Shown here one piece after another: positions 15,067 through 23,250 of a DNA stretch of 30,187 nt. The stretch's first letter is position 1; every line of letters starts with the position of its first letter. The position numbers and the translations under genes are program-made. The notes under the pieces are model-generated. The model did not search any database and was not told the origin of the DNA. It saw only the letters and a program-made list of their open reading frames with translations. The stretch is from an uncultured Collinsella sp. (GTDB taxonomy: Bacteria; Actinomycetota; Coriobacteriia; Coriobacteriales; Coriobacteriaceae), in NCBI GenBank assembly GCA_958427145.1, contig CAUAAZ010000026.1, positions 1 to 30,187 on the forward strand, written 5' to 3'.

Positions 15067-17256
15067 ATGAAGAACATCCTGCATCTGTTTAAGCGCGATG
15101 TCCAAAACGTGTCTCGCTCCGTGATCGGCTTGGTTGTCGTGATGGGCCTCGTTATCGTACCGTGCCTGTACGCGTGGTTTAACATCGCCGGCAGCTGGGA
15201 TCCGTACGGCAACACCGGCAATCTTAAGATCGCCGTGGTCAACACCGATGAGGGTTACGAAAGCGATCTGATTCCCGTCGAGGTTAACGTGGGCGAAAAC
15301 GTGGCCGGTGCCCTACGCGGCAACGAGAACTTCGACTGGGTCGTGCTCAACGATCGCGATAAAGCTATCGAGGGCGTAAAATCAGGCGCGTACTATGCTG
15401 CCGTCGTTATCCCCAAAACGTTTAGCTCCGACATGATGACGCTTTTCTCGACCGACGTGAAGCACGCCGATATCGAGTTCTACGAGAACCAGAAGGCCAA
15501 CGCCATTGCACAGATCGTGACCGAGAAGGGCTCGAGTGCCGTTCAGAGCCAGGTTAACGAGACCTTTACCAAGACCATCACGACCATCGGTCTTAAGACG
15601 GTGTCCAGCCTGCTCGATTACATGAGCACCGACCAGGTCAGCAACTTTATCGCCAACCTGTCCTCGACGCTCGGCGATTCGGTCCAGGACCTGCAGGACG
15701 TTCAGGCTAGCGCAACGTCGCTTGCGGGCATTTTGAGCTCCACGTCCGATTCGCTGACGTCGGCGAGCGGCATGCTCAAGCAGACCGGTGCCGTCGATGA
15801 GTCGACAAAGCAGCTCATGGAACATGCCAAAAGCGGCATCGATGATTCCAAAGAAGCGCTTAAGGCGGCAAACGATGCCATCGATGCCGCGATCGATGGA
15901 AGTGCGGGTTCGTTCGACAACGTGTCTGCCGAGCTTGCGAAGGCATTCAACACCGCAAACCAGCATGTCGACCTAACGGTGTCCCAACTCAACGATGCCG
16001 CTGCGGCCCTCAATGCGCGCGCCAAGGATATCGATGCGATGGCCGATCAGCTCCGCAGCCTTGCCGACCAGGTGAGCGATGAGAATTTGAAGGACGGTCT
16101 CAAGTCTGCCGCGACGTCGCTGGGCAGAATCGCCGTCGAGTACCGCAACAATGCCACGGATCTGGCGGCCACCGCGAAGTCTCTCTCCGATAGCATGGCC
16201 GAGGTCAACAACTCGCGTGCCGAGGTCGATCAGGCCATCGCCGATGCCAAGGCCGGCATCGCGGGCGCCAAATCCGATTACGATTCCACGTTCTCGGTTA
16301 AGGCCAAGGAGCTCAAGAAGACGGTTTCGGGCATTCTAGACTCGCTCGATGGTATCTCGGGCGATCTGGATAGCGCCGTAGACGGCCTGACCGACGCATC
16401 CGGTTCGCTGGCAAAGGGCCTCTCCAAGGCTGCAAAGCTGGTCAACAAAGCTTCCGATCAGCTGGGCGAGGCGTCGGACAAGATCAGTGCGTTTAAGGAC
16501 GAGCTCGACGGCGCCTTGATGTCGGATGACCTCGCTACGATCAAGACGATGATCGGCAATGATCCCGAGGGTCTGGCCGTGTCGCTTTCCGGCCCCGTCG
16601 CGCTCGACCGCAAGCCGGTCTATCCGATCCGCAACTACGGTTCGGCCATGGCGCCGTTCTACACGATTTTGTCGCTCTGGGTCGGCTCGATCGTACTGGC
16701 GGCCATGATGAAGGTCTCGGTTGACGATGAGCTTATCAACGAGCTCATCCCCGTGCGCCTGCACGAGATCTACCTGGGTCGTTACCTGTTCTTTGGCGGT
16801 CTGGCTCTACTGCAGGCAACGCTCGTGTGTGCGGGCGACATCCTGTTCTTTGGCATTCAGTGCGACAACCCGCTGCAGTTTGTGCTGGCGGGCTGGGTCG
16901 CGAGTCTCGTGTTCTCCAATATCGTCTACACGCTTACGGTGTCGTTTGGCGATATCGGCAAGGCTTTGGCCGTAGTGTTGCTGGTCATGCAGGTCGGCGG
17001 TTCGGGCGGCACGTTCCCCATCGAGATGACCGGCCCCGTGTTCCAGGCGATCTATCCGTTCCTGCCGTTCACCCACGGCATCAACGCCATGCATGCCGCC
17101 ATGGCCGGCGCCTACCATATGGAGTACTGGGTTGAGCTGGGCATTCTGGCGAGCTATCTGATTCCGTCGCTGGCCCTGGGCGTCGTCTTCCGCCGTCCGG
17201 TCATCAAAGCCAACGACTGGATTATCGAAAAGCTGGAGAGTACTAAATTAATCTAG
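15067..17256 (+). CDS. YhgE/Pip family membrane protein (paralogue 2)
   Basis: This 729-aa paralogue of the preceding protein has the same layout: a first helix near residues 15-40, the motif WDPYG, an extracytoplasmic Ala/Ser/Asp-rich coiled region to about 525, and a C-terminal block of about six helices (528-715). It lacks the two-helix extension of paralogue 1. The ATG follows the upstream TAA with no gap, and the ribosome site AAAGGAGGTGA (15050-15060) lies inside the end of the first gene and is a near-perfect anti-16S match. The two proteins are therefore made together and may form a hetero-oligomer. That is an inference. Confidence 0.83.
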   Translation: MKNILHLFKRDVQNVSRSVIGLVVVMGLVIVPCLYAWFNIAGSWDPYGNTGNLKIAVVNTDEGYESDLIPVEVNVGENVAGALRGNENFDWVVLNDRDKAIEGVKSGAYYAAVVIPKTFSSDMMTLFSTDVKHADIEFYENQKANAIAQIVTEKGSSAVQSQVNETFTKTITTIGLKTVSSLLDYMSTDQVSNFIANLSSTLGDSVQDLQDVQASATSLAGILSSTSDSLTSASGMLKQTGAVDESTKQLMEHAKSGIDDSKEALKAANDAIDAAIDGSAGSFDNVSAELAKAFNTANQHVDLTVSQLNDAAAALNARAKDIDAMADQLRSLADQVSDENLKDGLKSAATSLGRIAVEYRNNATDLAATAKSLSDSMAEVNNSRAEVDQAIADAKAGIAGAKSDYDSTFSVKAKELKKTVSGILDSLDGISGDLDSAVDGLTDASGSLAKGLSKAAKLVNKASDQLGEASDKISAFKDELDGALMSDDLATIKTMIGNDPEGLAVSLSGPVALDRKPVYPIRNYGSAMAPFYTILSLWVGSIVLAAMMKVSVDDELINELIPVRLHEIYLGRYLFFGGLALLQATLVCAGDILFFGIQCDNPLQFVLAGWVASLVFSNIVYTLTVSFGDIGKALAVVLLVMQVGGSGGTFPIEMTGPVFQAIYPFLPFTHGINAMHAAMAGAYHMEYWVELGILASYLIPSLALGVVFRRPVIKANDWIIEKLESTKLI

Positions 17257-17291
17257 CGCAACAATGTGAACGCTGATGCTGCGGCAATGCC

Positions 17292-17486
17292 AGCGAGCGA
17301 GCCGCATTTGCGCCAAGGTGACGTGAAATGAGAGGGCGCTGACCTTCTGGTCGCGCCCTTGAAATTGAACGTCAGATTGGCGTGAATGCGGCTCGCGCAG
17401 CGTCGGCCGGTCCGCCGTTCGGTAGAACGGCGGAACAAAACTATTTCACGTCACCTTGCTCGCTTGGGGCCGTTTTCGCTGACGTT
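17292..17486. repeat. Cluster of crossing inverted repeats and two hairpins
   Basis: In the 413-bp gap before the EamA gene, arm A (17297-17316) is inverted at 17377-17396 (18 of 20 bases). Arm B (17315-17329) is inverted perfectly at 17443-17457. Because the order is A-B-A'-B', the pairings cross. Between them lie a hairpin with a 10-bp stem and one bulge (17334-17358) and a perfect 10-bp hairpin with a GGTA loop (17411-17434). AACGTCAG (17368-17375) is inverted at 17479-17486. No gene is visible here. The first hairpin may end the YhgE transcript, but it lacks a T tract. Confidence 0.7.
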
Positions 17487-17563
17487 GGCGGGACATCGAG
17501 GTTATTCAAGTCGGTACTTTAGTGGGCTGGATTGCGGTGCAACGCTGGTTGTTGCTACAGTAG

Positions 17564-17600
17564 CGGGGCGTGCCGGGGGTCCGGTGCGCCCCGTTTTTAT
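17564..17600 (+). terminator. Strong intrinsic terminator in the leader of the EamA gene
   Basis: A 13-bp stem (17564-17576 with 17581-17593, two G-U pairs) closes a GGGT loop and is followed by TTTTTATTT. It lies about 70 bases before ATG 17670. It may end transcripts from upstream, or act as an attenuator if a promoter such as TTGCGG/TACAGT (17532-17561) is used. Confidence 0.72.
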
Positions 17601-17669
17601 TTGACTATGAGGCGGCACGCAGCCATACGCGTGCGGACACCACGCCCAGATTGAGTGTGAGGATGTTCC

Positions 17670-18653
17670 ATGGCCCAACATTCCGTTGATGAAATCGAGA
17701 ATATGCCCGACAGCCCTGTGGCCCGCGAAGACCTGGGTGCCGGCGGTGCCTCTCGCGGTGCCGGCGCACGCTCGCCGCTGTTTTGGAAGGTCTTGCTGCT
17801 TTCGATAGCGGTTATCTGGGGCTATTCCTTCACCACCATGAAGGATGCGCTCGATACCGTTCCGGTGTTCGAGCTGCTCTACATTCGTTTTCTTCCGGCG
17901 TCGTTGGTCATGCTTGCCATCTTTCACAAGCGCATCATTGCCCATTTCAACGCTCGAAACCTGATTGTTGGGCTGGGCATGGGCGCGCTCATGTGGGGCG
18001 CATACGGACTGCAGACGATCGGCCTGGCGCAGACCACGGCAGGCAAGAGCGCATTTTTGACGGGTACCTATTGCATCCTCGTGCCGTTTGCGAGCTACGT
18101 CCTAAGCGGCGAAAAGCTTACCCGTTACAACTTGGGCGCCGCGTTGCTGTGCCTGGCGGGCATTGGCTTGGTGGCACTCGATAGCGTCGAGTTCAATGTC
18201 GGCGATGTCATCACACTGGGCGGCGCGGTCTTCTTTGCCATCCAGATGGCGGTGACCGCCAAGTATGGCCGCAAGATGGACATCAACGTCATCACGTTTT
18301 GGATGTTTGTGGGCAACGGCGTGCTGAGCCTGATCTCGTCGCTGCTATTCGAGGCCCAGGCGCCTCTGTCCGTGTGGACGCCGAGCTTTATCGGTGTGAT
18401 GGCGTTTCTATCGGTGGGCTGTACGTGCGTGGCCCTGCTCATCCAAAACGTCGGCTTGGCGCACGTCCCGGCCTCGACGGGCTCATTGCTCCTATCGATG
18501 GAGTCCCCCTCGGGCGTGTTGTTTTCGGTGCTGCTGATGGGGGAGGCGCTCACTTCGCGTCTGCTCGCCGGCTTTGCGCTCATCTTCCTGTCGATTATCT
18601 TGAGCGAGACTCACTTCGATTTTTTGCGCAAAAAGCCGCGCCAGCAATTGTAA
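17670..18653 (+). CDS. EamA/DMT-superfamily permease
   Basis: This 327-aa inner-membrane protein has about ten hydrophobic helices arranged as two EamA repeats (about residues 30-165 and 175-315). This is the layout of drug/metabolite transporters that export amino acids, nucleotides or other metabolites. The first helix has the family's WGYSFTTMKDAL, and PASTGSLLLSMESPSGVLFS near the C-terminus matches the second-repeat motif. A polar N-terminal extension of about 35 residues (with Gly-Ala-Ser repeats) precedes it. The gene has its own terminators on both sides, so it is probably a single-gene unit. The substrate is unknown. Confidence 0.88.
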   Translation: MAQHSVDEIENMPDSPVAREDLGAGGASRGAGARSPLFWKVLLLSIAVIWGYSFTTMKDALDTVPVFELLYIRFLPASLVMLAIFHKRIIAHFNARNLIVGLGMGALMWGAYGLQTIGLAQTTAGKSAFLTGTYCILVPFASYVLSGEKLTRYNLGAALLCLAGIGLVALDSVEFNVGDVITLGGAVFFAIQMAVTAKYGRKMDINVITFWMFVGNGVLSLISSLLFEAQAPLSVWTPSFIGVMAFLSVGCTCVALLIQNVGLAHVPASTGSLLLSMESPSGVLFSVLLMGEALTSRLLAGFALIFLSIILSETHFDFLRKKPRQQL

Positions 18654-18664
18654 ACAACTTGTTG

Positions 18665-18690
18665 CGCCGCCCTCCCGGGGCGGCATTTTT
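18665..18690 (+). terminator. Terminator of the EamA permease gene
   Basis: A 7-bp stem (18665-18671 with 18677-18683) is followed by A and six T residues. It begins 12 bases after the stop codon. Confidence 0.85.
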
Positions 18691-18769
18691 TATGCGCCGC
18701 CCTTAAAGTTATACCTTGCACTTTACGCTATCAAAGTGCTTGCTGCAAAAACGTTACTGGGGGGCACCT

Positions 18770-20068
18770 ATGGCACCAGCTCTGTCCGATTTTCAACCGC
18801 AATCAGCGCCCAAGGCCACCGTGGCGGCGCAGGCCGCTATCGGTGACGGTCTTGTTGCAGAGGCTCAGGCTTTTGCAGGCGAGCTCGCTGCGTGGCGACA
18901 CGATTTACACCAGATGCCCGAGTTAGGTAATAGCCTCCCGCAGACCTCTGCGTATATCCAAGCGCGCCTGACCGAGATGGACATTCCATTTGCCACGCTC
19001 GTCGATGGTTCCTGTGTTGTGGGCCTTGTCGGCGCCGGTGCCGCCGCGGCCCAGGGCAATGGCGTCTGCGCGGACGAACAGGCCGGTACGGTCGTTATGC
19101 TGCGCGGCGACATGGATGCGCTGCCCGTTGCCGAGGAATCGGGCGAGCCTTTCGCTTCCACCAACGGTTGCATGCATGCCTGCGGCCACGATATGCACGC
19201 GACGGCCCTGCTCGGTGCGGCCCGTTTGCTCAAGGCCCGCGAGGCCGAGCTTGTGGAGGCCAACGCCACGGTGAAGTTGCTGTTTCAGCCGGGCGAGGAG
19301 ACCTTCGAGGGCGCCCGCGCCGCCATCGCCGACGGTCTGCTGCAGAACCCGCGCCCTCAGGCGGCCTTTGCCATGCATGTCAACAGCCAGTCGCCGCTTG
19401 GCCTGGTGCTCTACGGCAGCCCGGCGCTCTCGGGCGTGTACGGTTTTCACATCACGCTTCAGGGCAAGGGCGGCCATGGCTCGAGCCCCGAGATTTGCAT
19501 CGACCCCATCACGGCGGGCGTGCATGTGCATCTGGCGCTTCAGGAGCTCATCGCTCGCGAAGTGCCGGCGGCCAAGGAGGTCGCACTGACCGTGGGTAAG
19601 TTTGCCGGTGGCCAAGCGGCCAACGTCATCCCCGACACCTGCGTGCTCGAGGGAACGCTGCGCGGCTTTGATGTTGAGCTCATGGCTCACCTCAAGACCC
19701 GCATCGCCGAGGTCGTTAACGGCGTTGCCACAACATATCGTACGCCGGCGACCATCGAGACGCTTTCGGATGTTCCGCCGCTCGTACTCGACAGCGATAT
19801 GACCCAGGCGTCGCTTGGCTACGTGGGCGCAGTGCTGCCCAAGGCGGCTTTCTTGCCGCTTTTCCATGCCATGGCGAGTGAAGACTTCGCGCTTATCTCG
19901 AGCGAGATTCCGAGTGCGTACTTTACCGTGGGCGCGGCCGTAACCGACACGGACGAACACTTTGCCCAGCACCATCCCAAGGCACGTTTTAACGATGCCG
20001 AGCTTCCCCTCGGTGCCGCGGCTTATACCGCCGTCGCTTTGGGCTATATCGCCGACCACAAGGAGTAA
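18770..20068 (+). CDS. M20-family metal-dependent amidohydrolase (M20D type)
   Basis: This 432-aa dinuclear metal hydrolase belongs to the M20D group, which includes hippurate hydrolase, N-acyl-amino-acid amidohydrolases and IAA-amino-acid hydrolases. Metal and catalytic motifs are RGDMDALPV near residue 111, CGHDMHATALLGAA near 138, QPGEE near 173 and MASEDF near 370. The lid domain starts around GGHGSSPEICIDP (about 234). The frame is open upstream to 18716, but ATG 18770 has the ribosome site GGGGGG. The next gene, an MFS permease, starts 3 bases after the stop. The pair probably imports and deacylates the same acyl-amino acid or peptide. The exact substrate is not evident. Confidence 0.88.
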   Translation: MAPALSDFQPQSAPKATVAAQAAIGDGLVAEAQAFAGELAAWRHDLHQMPELGNSLPQTSAYIQARLTEMDIPFATLVDGSCVVGLVGAGAAAAQGNGVCADEQAGTVVMLRGDMDALPVAEESGEPFASTNGCMHACGHDMHATALLGAARLLKAREAELVEANATVKLLFQPGEETFEGARAAIADGLLQNPRPQAAFAMHVNSQSPLGLVLYGSPALSGVYGFHITLQGKGGHGSSPEICIDPITAGVHVHLALQELIAREVPAAKEVALTVGKFAGGQAANVIPDTCVLEGTLRGFDVELMAHLKTRIAEVVNGVATTYRTPATIETLSDVPPLVLDSDMTQASLGYVGAVLPKAAFLPLFHAMASEDFALISSEIPSAYFTVGAAVTDTDEHFAQHHPKARFNDAELPLGAAAYTAVALGYIADHKE

Positions 20069-20071
20069 CCA

Positions 20072-21376
20072 ATGCCCCAGCAGCGTAAGTTCTTCCCTGG
20101 TTGGCTCGTCGTGGCCTCCGGCTTTGTCATCATGGCCACGTGCTACACGATTTTCGTTAACTGCATGAGTCTGTTCCAGCCGCTCATCGTCAGCGACTTG
20201 GGCATTTCTCTTGCGCAGTACAACATCTCCAACGCCATCTCCACCGTGGTGAGCGTTATCGGCTCACTTGTGATCGGTCATGTGGCCGATAAAGTGAGCG
20301 GTCGCGTTTTGGGCTCCCTCACTGTTATCGCCACCTCTGCCGTTCTTGCCGGCATGAGCTTTGTCGGTGAGCTGTGGCAGGTCTACGTGCTCTTTGCCGT
20401 CTCGGGCTGCTTTGCCGTCGCCTCGACCCGACTGCTCATTAGCCTTGTGACCGCCAACTGGTTTACTGCTAAGCGAGGCCTTGCCATCTCCATCGCACTT
20501 TCTGGCTCGGGCTTTGGCGGCGCTATTCTGTCTCCCATCGGGAGCTCGCTTATCGTGAGCGTTGGCTGGCGTTCTGCCTTCCTGGTGCTCGCGGCTATCT
20601 GCATGGTGGCGGCGCTGCCCATCACGGCCTATTCCTTCCGCACCAAACCTTCCGAGATGGGCCTTAAGCCGCTCGGCGAGAACCCGGGCGATCCGTCTGT
20701 TTCCACCGCGGGCGATAAGGACGAGCATACGGCCCCCGAGGTCAGCGTCGGTTGGTCACGCATTAAGAAGAGCCCGGCATTCTGGCTGCTCGTTGTGGCA
20801 TTCCTCTTTATGGGCCTTGTCAATGGCGCCATCCTGCCCAACCAGGTTACGAATATGACGAGCGTCACCGTCAACGGTGCCAAGATCGTCACGGGCGGCC
20901 ACGACCCCATGTGGGCAGGCACCGTGCTTTCGGCCTACATGGTTACCGTCGTTATCGCTAAGATCTCCCTTGGCGCCATCTATGATCGATTTGGCCTGCG
21001 TTTTGGCAATGTGTTGGGGTCCGTTGCGTGCATCGTCGCCTGCGTCGCCCTGTGCTTCCCCGCAACCGACCTTGGCCCCATCGTGGCTGCCATTAGCTTT
21101 GGTATCGGAACGTGCATGGGCACCATTACGCCCACTATCGCCGCGTCTAAGCAGTTTGGCATGGCCGACCTGGGTAAGGTCACGGGCACCATTACCTCGC
21201 TCGAGATGGTCGGTGGCACCGTGGGCGCCATCGTCTCGGGCGTGCTGTTCGACGCTACGGGCTCCTTTGCGAGCACCTGGATTGTGTGCCTGGCATGCTC
21301 CGTGGTCATGCTCGTGTTCCTGCTGGCATCCGAGCCCATCGCCGCCAAGCTGCGCGCGAGCGTGGCGGGGGAATAG
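20072..21376 (+). CDS. Major facilitator superfamily permease, oxalate/formate antiporter-like
   Basis: This 434-aa protein has twelve predicted membrane helices in two halves, with a hydrophilic central loop at about residues 190-230. The start FFPGWLVVASGFVIM, the early motif ADKVSGRVLG in the loop between helices 2 and 3, and the matching IYDRFGLRFGN in the second half are typical of the OFA group of anion-exchanging MFS carriers. It is translationally coupled to the M20 amidohydrolase (3-base gap), which suggests that it carries that enzyme's substrate or product. No terminator with a T tract follows. Large palindromes begin 36 bases downstream. Confidence 0.87.
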   Translation: MPQQRKFFPGWLVVASGFVIMATCYTIFVNCMSLFQPLIVSDLGISLAQYNISNAISTVVSVIGSLVIGHVADKVSGRVLGSLTVIATSAVLAGMSFVGELWQVYVLFAVSGCFAVASTRLLISLVTANWFTAKRGLAISIALSGSGFGGAILSPIGSSLIVSVGWRSAFLVLAAICMVAALPITAYSFRTKPSEMGLKPLGENPGDPSVSTAGDKDEHTAPEVSVGWSRIKKSPAFWLLVVAFLFMGLVNGAILPNQVTNMTSVTVNGAKIVTGGHDPMWAGTVLSAYMVTVVIAKISLGAIYDRFGLRFGNVLGSVACIVACVALCFPATDLGPIVAAISFGIGTCMGTITPTIAASKQFGMADLGKVTGTITSLEMVGGTVGAIVSGVLFDATGSFASTWIVCLACSVVMLVFLLASEPIAAKLRASVAGE

Positions 21377-21411
21377 ACGTCCGTCGCTCTTTTCTGTTTG
21401 TCCCGTTCTGT

Positions 21412-21475
21412 CCGTGGTCGCCCTGGAAGCCGAATGGATGCTCGTACCGTCATTCGGTTTCCAAGGCGGCCACGG
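21412..21475. repeat. Palindrome 1 of 3 before hisS (25-nt arms)
   Basis: The arms 21412-21436 and 21451-21475 are inverted copies matching at 22 of 25 bases. Two of the three differences still pair as G-U in plus-strand RNA. The loop is 14 nt. This structure, with the next two, fills nearly all of the 303-bp gap between the MFS gene and hisS. Confidence 0.78.
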
Positions 21476-21484
21476 GCCTACGAA

Positions 21485-21548
21485 TGATCCGTTTTCCTCC
21501 GTCCCCAGCAGATCATGTGACCCGAAGGGGACGGAGGAAAAGGGATCA
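21485..21548. repeat. Palindrome 2 of 3 before hisS (22-nt arms), shared with the htpG-yhgE gap
   Basis: The arms 21485-21506 and 21527-21548 are inverted copies matching at 21 of 22 bases around a 20-nt loop. Positions 21485-21507 are identical to 12078-12100, where the same sequence forms one arm of a longer palindrome. This is the clearest evidence for a dispersed palindromic repeat family in this genome. Confidence 0.85.
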
Positions 21549-21554
21549 CAAACA

Positions 21555-21614
21555 GCGGCGGCGCGTCTGGCCGAACGAGTCCCCATACCCTCGTTCGGTC
21601 AGACGCGCCGCCGC
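21555..21614. repeat. Palindrome 3 of 3 before hisS (25-nt arms)
   Basis: The arms 21555-21579 and 21590-21614 are inverted copies matching at 24 of 25 bases, very GC-rich, around a 10-nt loop. The right arm ends 17 bases before the hisS -10 box, so it occupies the place where a -35 box would be expected. Confidence 0.82.
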
Positions 21615-21631
21615 GTTGCTGCTTTGTGCCG

Positions 21632-21672
21632 TATAATGTCCACTACCTATGACGCGATACAAAAGAAAGGTG
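21632..21672 (+). promoter_or_regulatory. hisS -10 box and ribosome site
   Basis: A consensus TATAAT (21632-21637) lies 42 bases before ATG 21680. The ribosome site AAAGGTG is at 21666-21672. The leader is too short for a T-box riboswitch. Confidence 0.6.
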
Positions 21673-21679
21673 TTTGCCC

Positions 21680-22993
21680 ATGCAGGCACAGAAGGCGGAG
21701 GGAACCCGCGACCTTATCGGCGCCGAGATGCGCGCTTGGCAAAAGATGCAGCAGATTGCGGCTGGCGTATTCGAGCCGTTTGGCTTTAAGCCCATCGAAA
21801 CGCCCGCGATCGAGCAGGTGGACGTCTTTGTCCACGGCATCGGCCAGTCGACCGACGTCGTGCGTAAGGAGATGTTCCGCGTCTTTAGCGGCGCCAACCT
21901 GGAGCGCGTTTTTACCGAGGGCACCGACACCAAGCTCAAGCCCAAGCAGCGCCTGGCACTTCGTCCCGAGGGCACGGCCGGTGTGGTGCGCGCCGTCGTG
22001 GAGAACAACCTGGTGCCCCAGGGCTCCACGCCGTTTAAGGCTTACTACGCCGAGGCTATGTTCCGCGGCGAGCGTCCCCAGAAGGGCCGCCTGCGCCAGT
22101 TCCACCAGGTGGGCATCGAGTGGCTCGGCGCTCCCGATCCGGCGGCAGACGCCGAGTGCATCATCATGCTCATGGAGTTCTACAAGCGCCTTGGTTTCGA
22201 TCTTTCCAAGCTTCGTCTGCTCATTAACTCGATGGGCGATGCCCAGTGCCGTCCGGCATACCGCGAGCAGGTTAAACAGTTCATCCTCGATCACGCCGAC
22301 GAGATGTGCGATGAGTGCCGCGAGCGCGCCGAGCTCAACCCGCTGCGTGCCTTCGACTGCAAGAACGACCACTGCCGCGAGATCATGGCCGAGGCTCCGC
22401 TGATGGGTGACAACCTGTGCGATGAGTGCCGCGAGCACTACGAGCAGGTCAAGCGCTATCTGGATGCCGCCGGTATCGAGTATGTCGAGGATCCCACCTT
22501 GGTGCGCGGCCTGGACTACTACACCCGTACTGTCTTTGAGGTCGAGGCCCCTGGCGCCGGCGTCGGCTCCATCGGCGGCGGCGGCCGCTACGATGGCCTG
22601 GTCGAGCTCGAGGGTGGCAAGCCCACGGCGGGCGTCGGCTTTGCTGTCGGTTTTGAGCGCGCCCTGCTGGCCCTGCAGGCCTTTGGCAGCGATTTGGGTG
22701 CCGATGAGGCCCCGTGCGTCTATGTCGCCAACGCCGGCAAGGAGCTGCGTCAGAACGTCTTTGCCATTACGCAGGAGCTTCGCGCCGCAGGTATCGTGAC
22801 CGAGGCCGACTATCAGGGTCGTTCGCTCAAGGCCCAGTTTAAGCAAGCCGATAAGGTAGGTGCCAAGCTCATCTTGGTCCTGGGTGGCGACGAGCTTGCC
22901 GCCGGCAAGGTCAAAGTGCGCGACATGCAGAGCCATGACGAGGTGCTCGCCGATCTGGACAACGTCGTCGAGGCGGTTCGCGAGCGCCTGTAG
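21680..22993 (+). CDS. hisS: Histidine--tRNA ligase
   Basis: This class II aminoacyl-tRNA synthetase (437 aa) charges tRNA-His in the cytoplasm. Motif 2 is FRGERPQKGRLRQFHQ near residue 127. The histidine-binding motifs LVRGLDYYTRTVFE (about 272) and GGGGRYDGLV (about 298) follow, then motif 3 VGFAVGFERALLAL. The C-terminal anticodon-binding domain starts around residue 350. The frame is open to TTG 21674, but ATG 21680 has the properly spaced ribosome site. Four cysteines in EMCDECRERAELNPLRAFDC and later DECREH suggest a Cys-rich insertion, common in some bacterial HisS. No aspS gene, the frequent hisS neighbour, follows. Confidence 0.97.
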   Translation: MQAQKAEGTRDLIGAEMRAWQKMQQIAAGVFEPFGFKPIETPAIEQVDVFVHGIGQSTDVVRKEMFRVFSGANLERVFTEGTDTKLKPKQRLALRPEGTAGVVRAVVENNLVPQGSTPFKAYYAEAMFRGERPQKGRLRQFHQVGIEWLGAPDPAADAECIIMLMEFYKRLGFDLSKLRLLINSMGDAQCRPAYREQVKQFILDHADEMCDECRERAELNPLRAFDCKNDHCREIMAEAPLMGDNLCDECREHYEQVKRYLDAAGIEYVEDPTLVRGLDYYTRTVFEVEAPGAGVGSIGGGGRYDGLVELEGGKPTAGVGFAVGFERALLALQAFGSDLGADEAPCVYVANAGKELRQNVFAITQELRAAGIVTEADYQGRSLKAQFKQADKVGAKLILVLGGDELAAGKVKVRDMQSHDEVLADLDNVVEAVRERL

Positions 22994-23052
22994 CGCATCT
23001 TTTTGAGCTTCGGGCCTGCTAACGTGCCCTGCTCATGGAGAGCGATTGTTAC

Positions 23053-23088
23053 GGGGGTGTTTCGCTTTTATGCGGAATGCCCCCGTTT
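23053..23088 (+). terminator. Terminator of hisS
   Basis: A 13-bp stem (23053-23065 with 23072-23084, three G-U pairs) with a loop of T residues is followed by GTTT. It lies 60 bases after the hisS stop. The T tract is short, so termination may be incomplete. Confidence 0.65.
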
Positions 23089-23146
23089 ACGTATGCCGCC
23101 CACCGAGAAATACGACCATTTAGGGCAAAAACCTTTGCAATGCAGA

Positions 23147-23206
23147 AAATACTTTTGTGTGGTAAAGCGCAATCAGTGTCGAAAGTATTTCTCAAGCGCC
23201 TATAAT
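23147..23206 (+). promoter_or_regulatory. ppc promoter with an inverted repeat
   Basis: TATAAT (23201-23206) is a consensus -10 box with TGTCGA (23177-23182) as a weak -35 at 18 bp. AAATACTTT (23147-23155) is inverted exactly at 23182-23190 (AAAGTATTT). The second half-site overlaps the -35/spacer region, a likely repressor or activator site. Confidence 0.5.
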
Positions 23207-23250
23207 GAATACCGCATGTTACGTGCATAGAAGGAGGAATGGGAGGAAAC

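Noticed and set aside
21638..21679. T-box riboswitch before hisS
   Set aside because: The leader after the TATAAT box is only about 35 nt long, and the upstream palindromes lack T-box elements.
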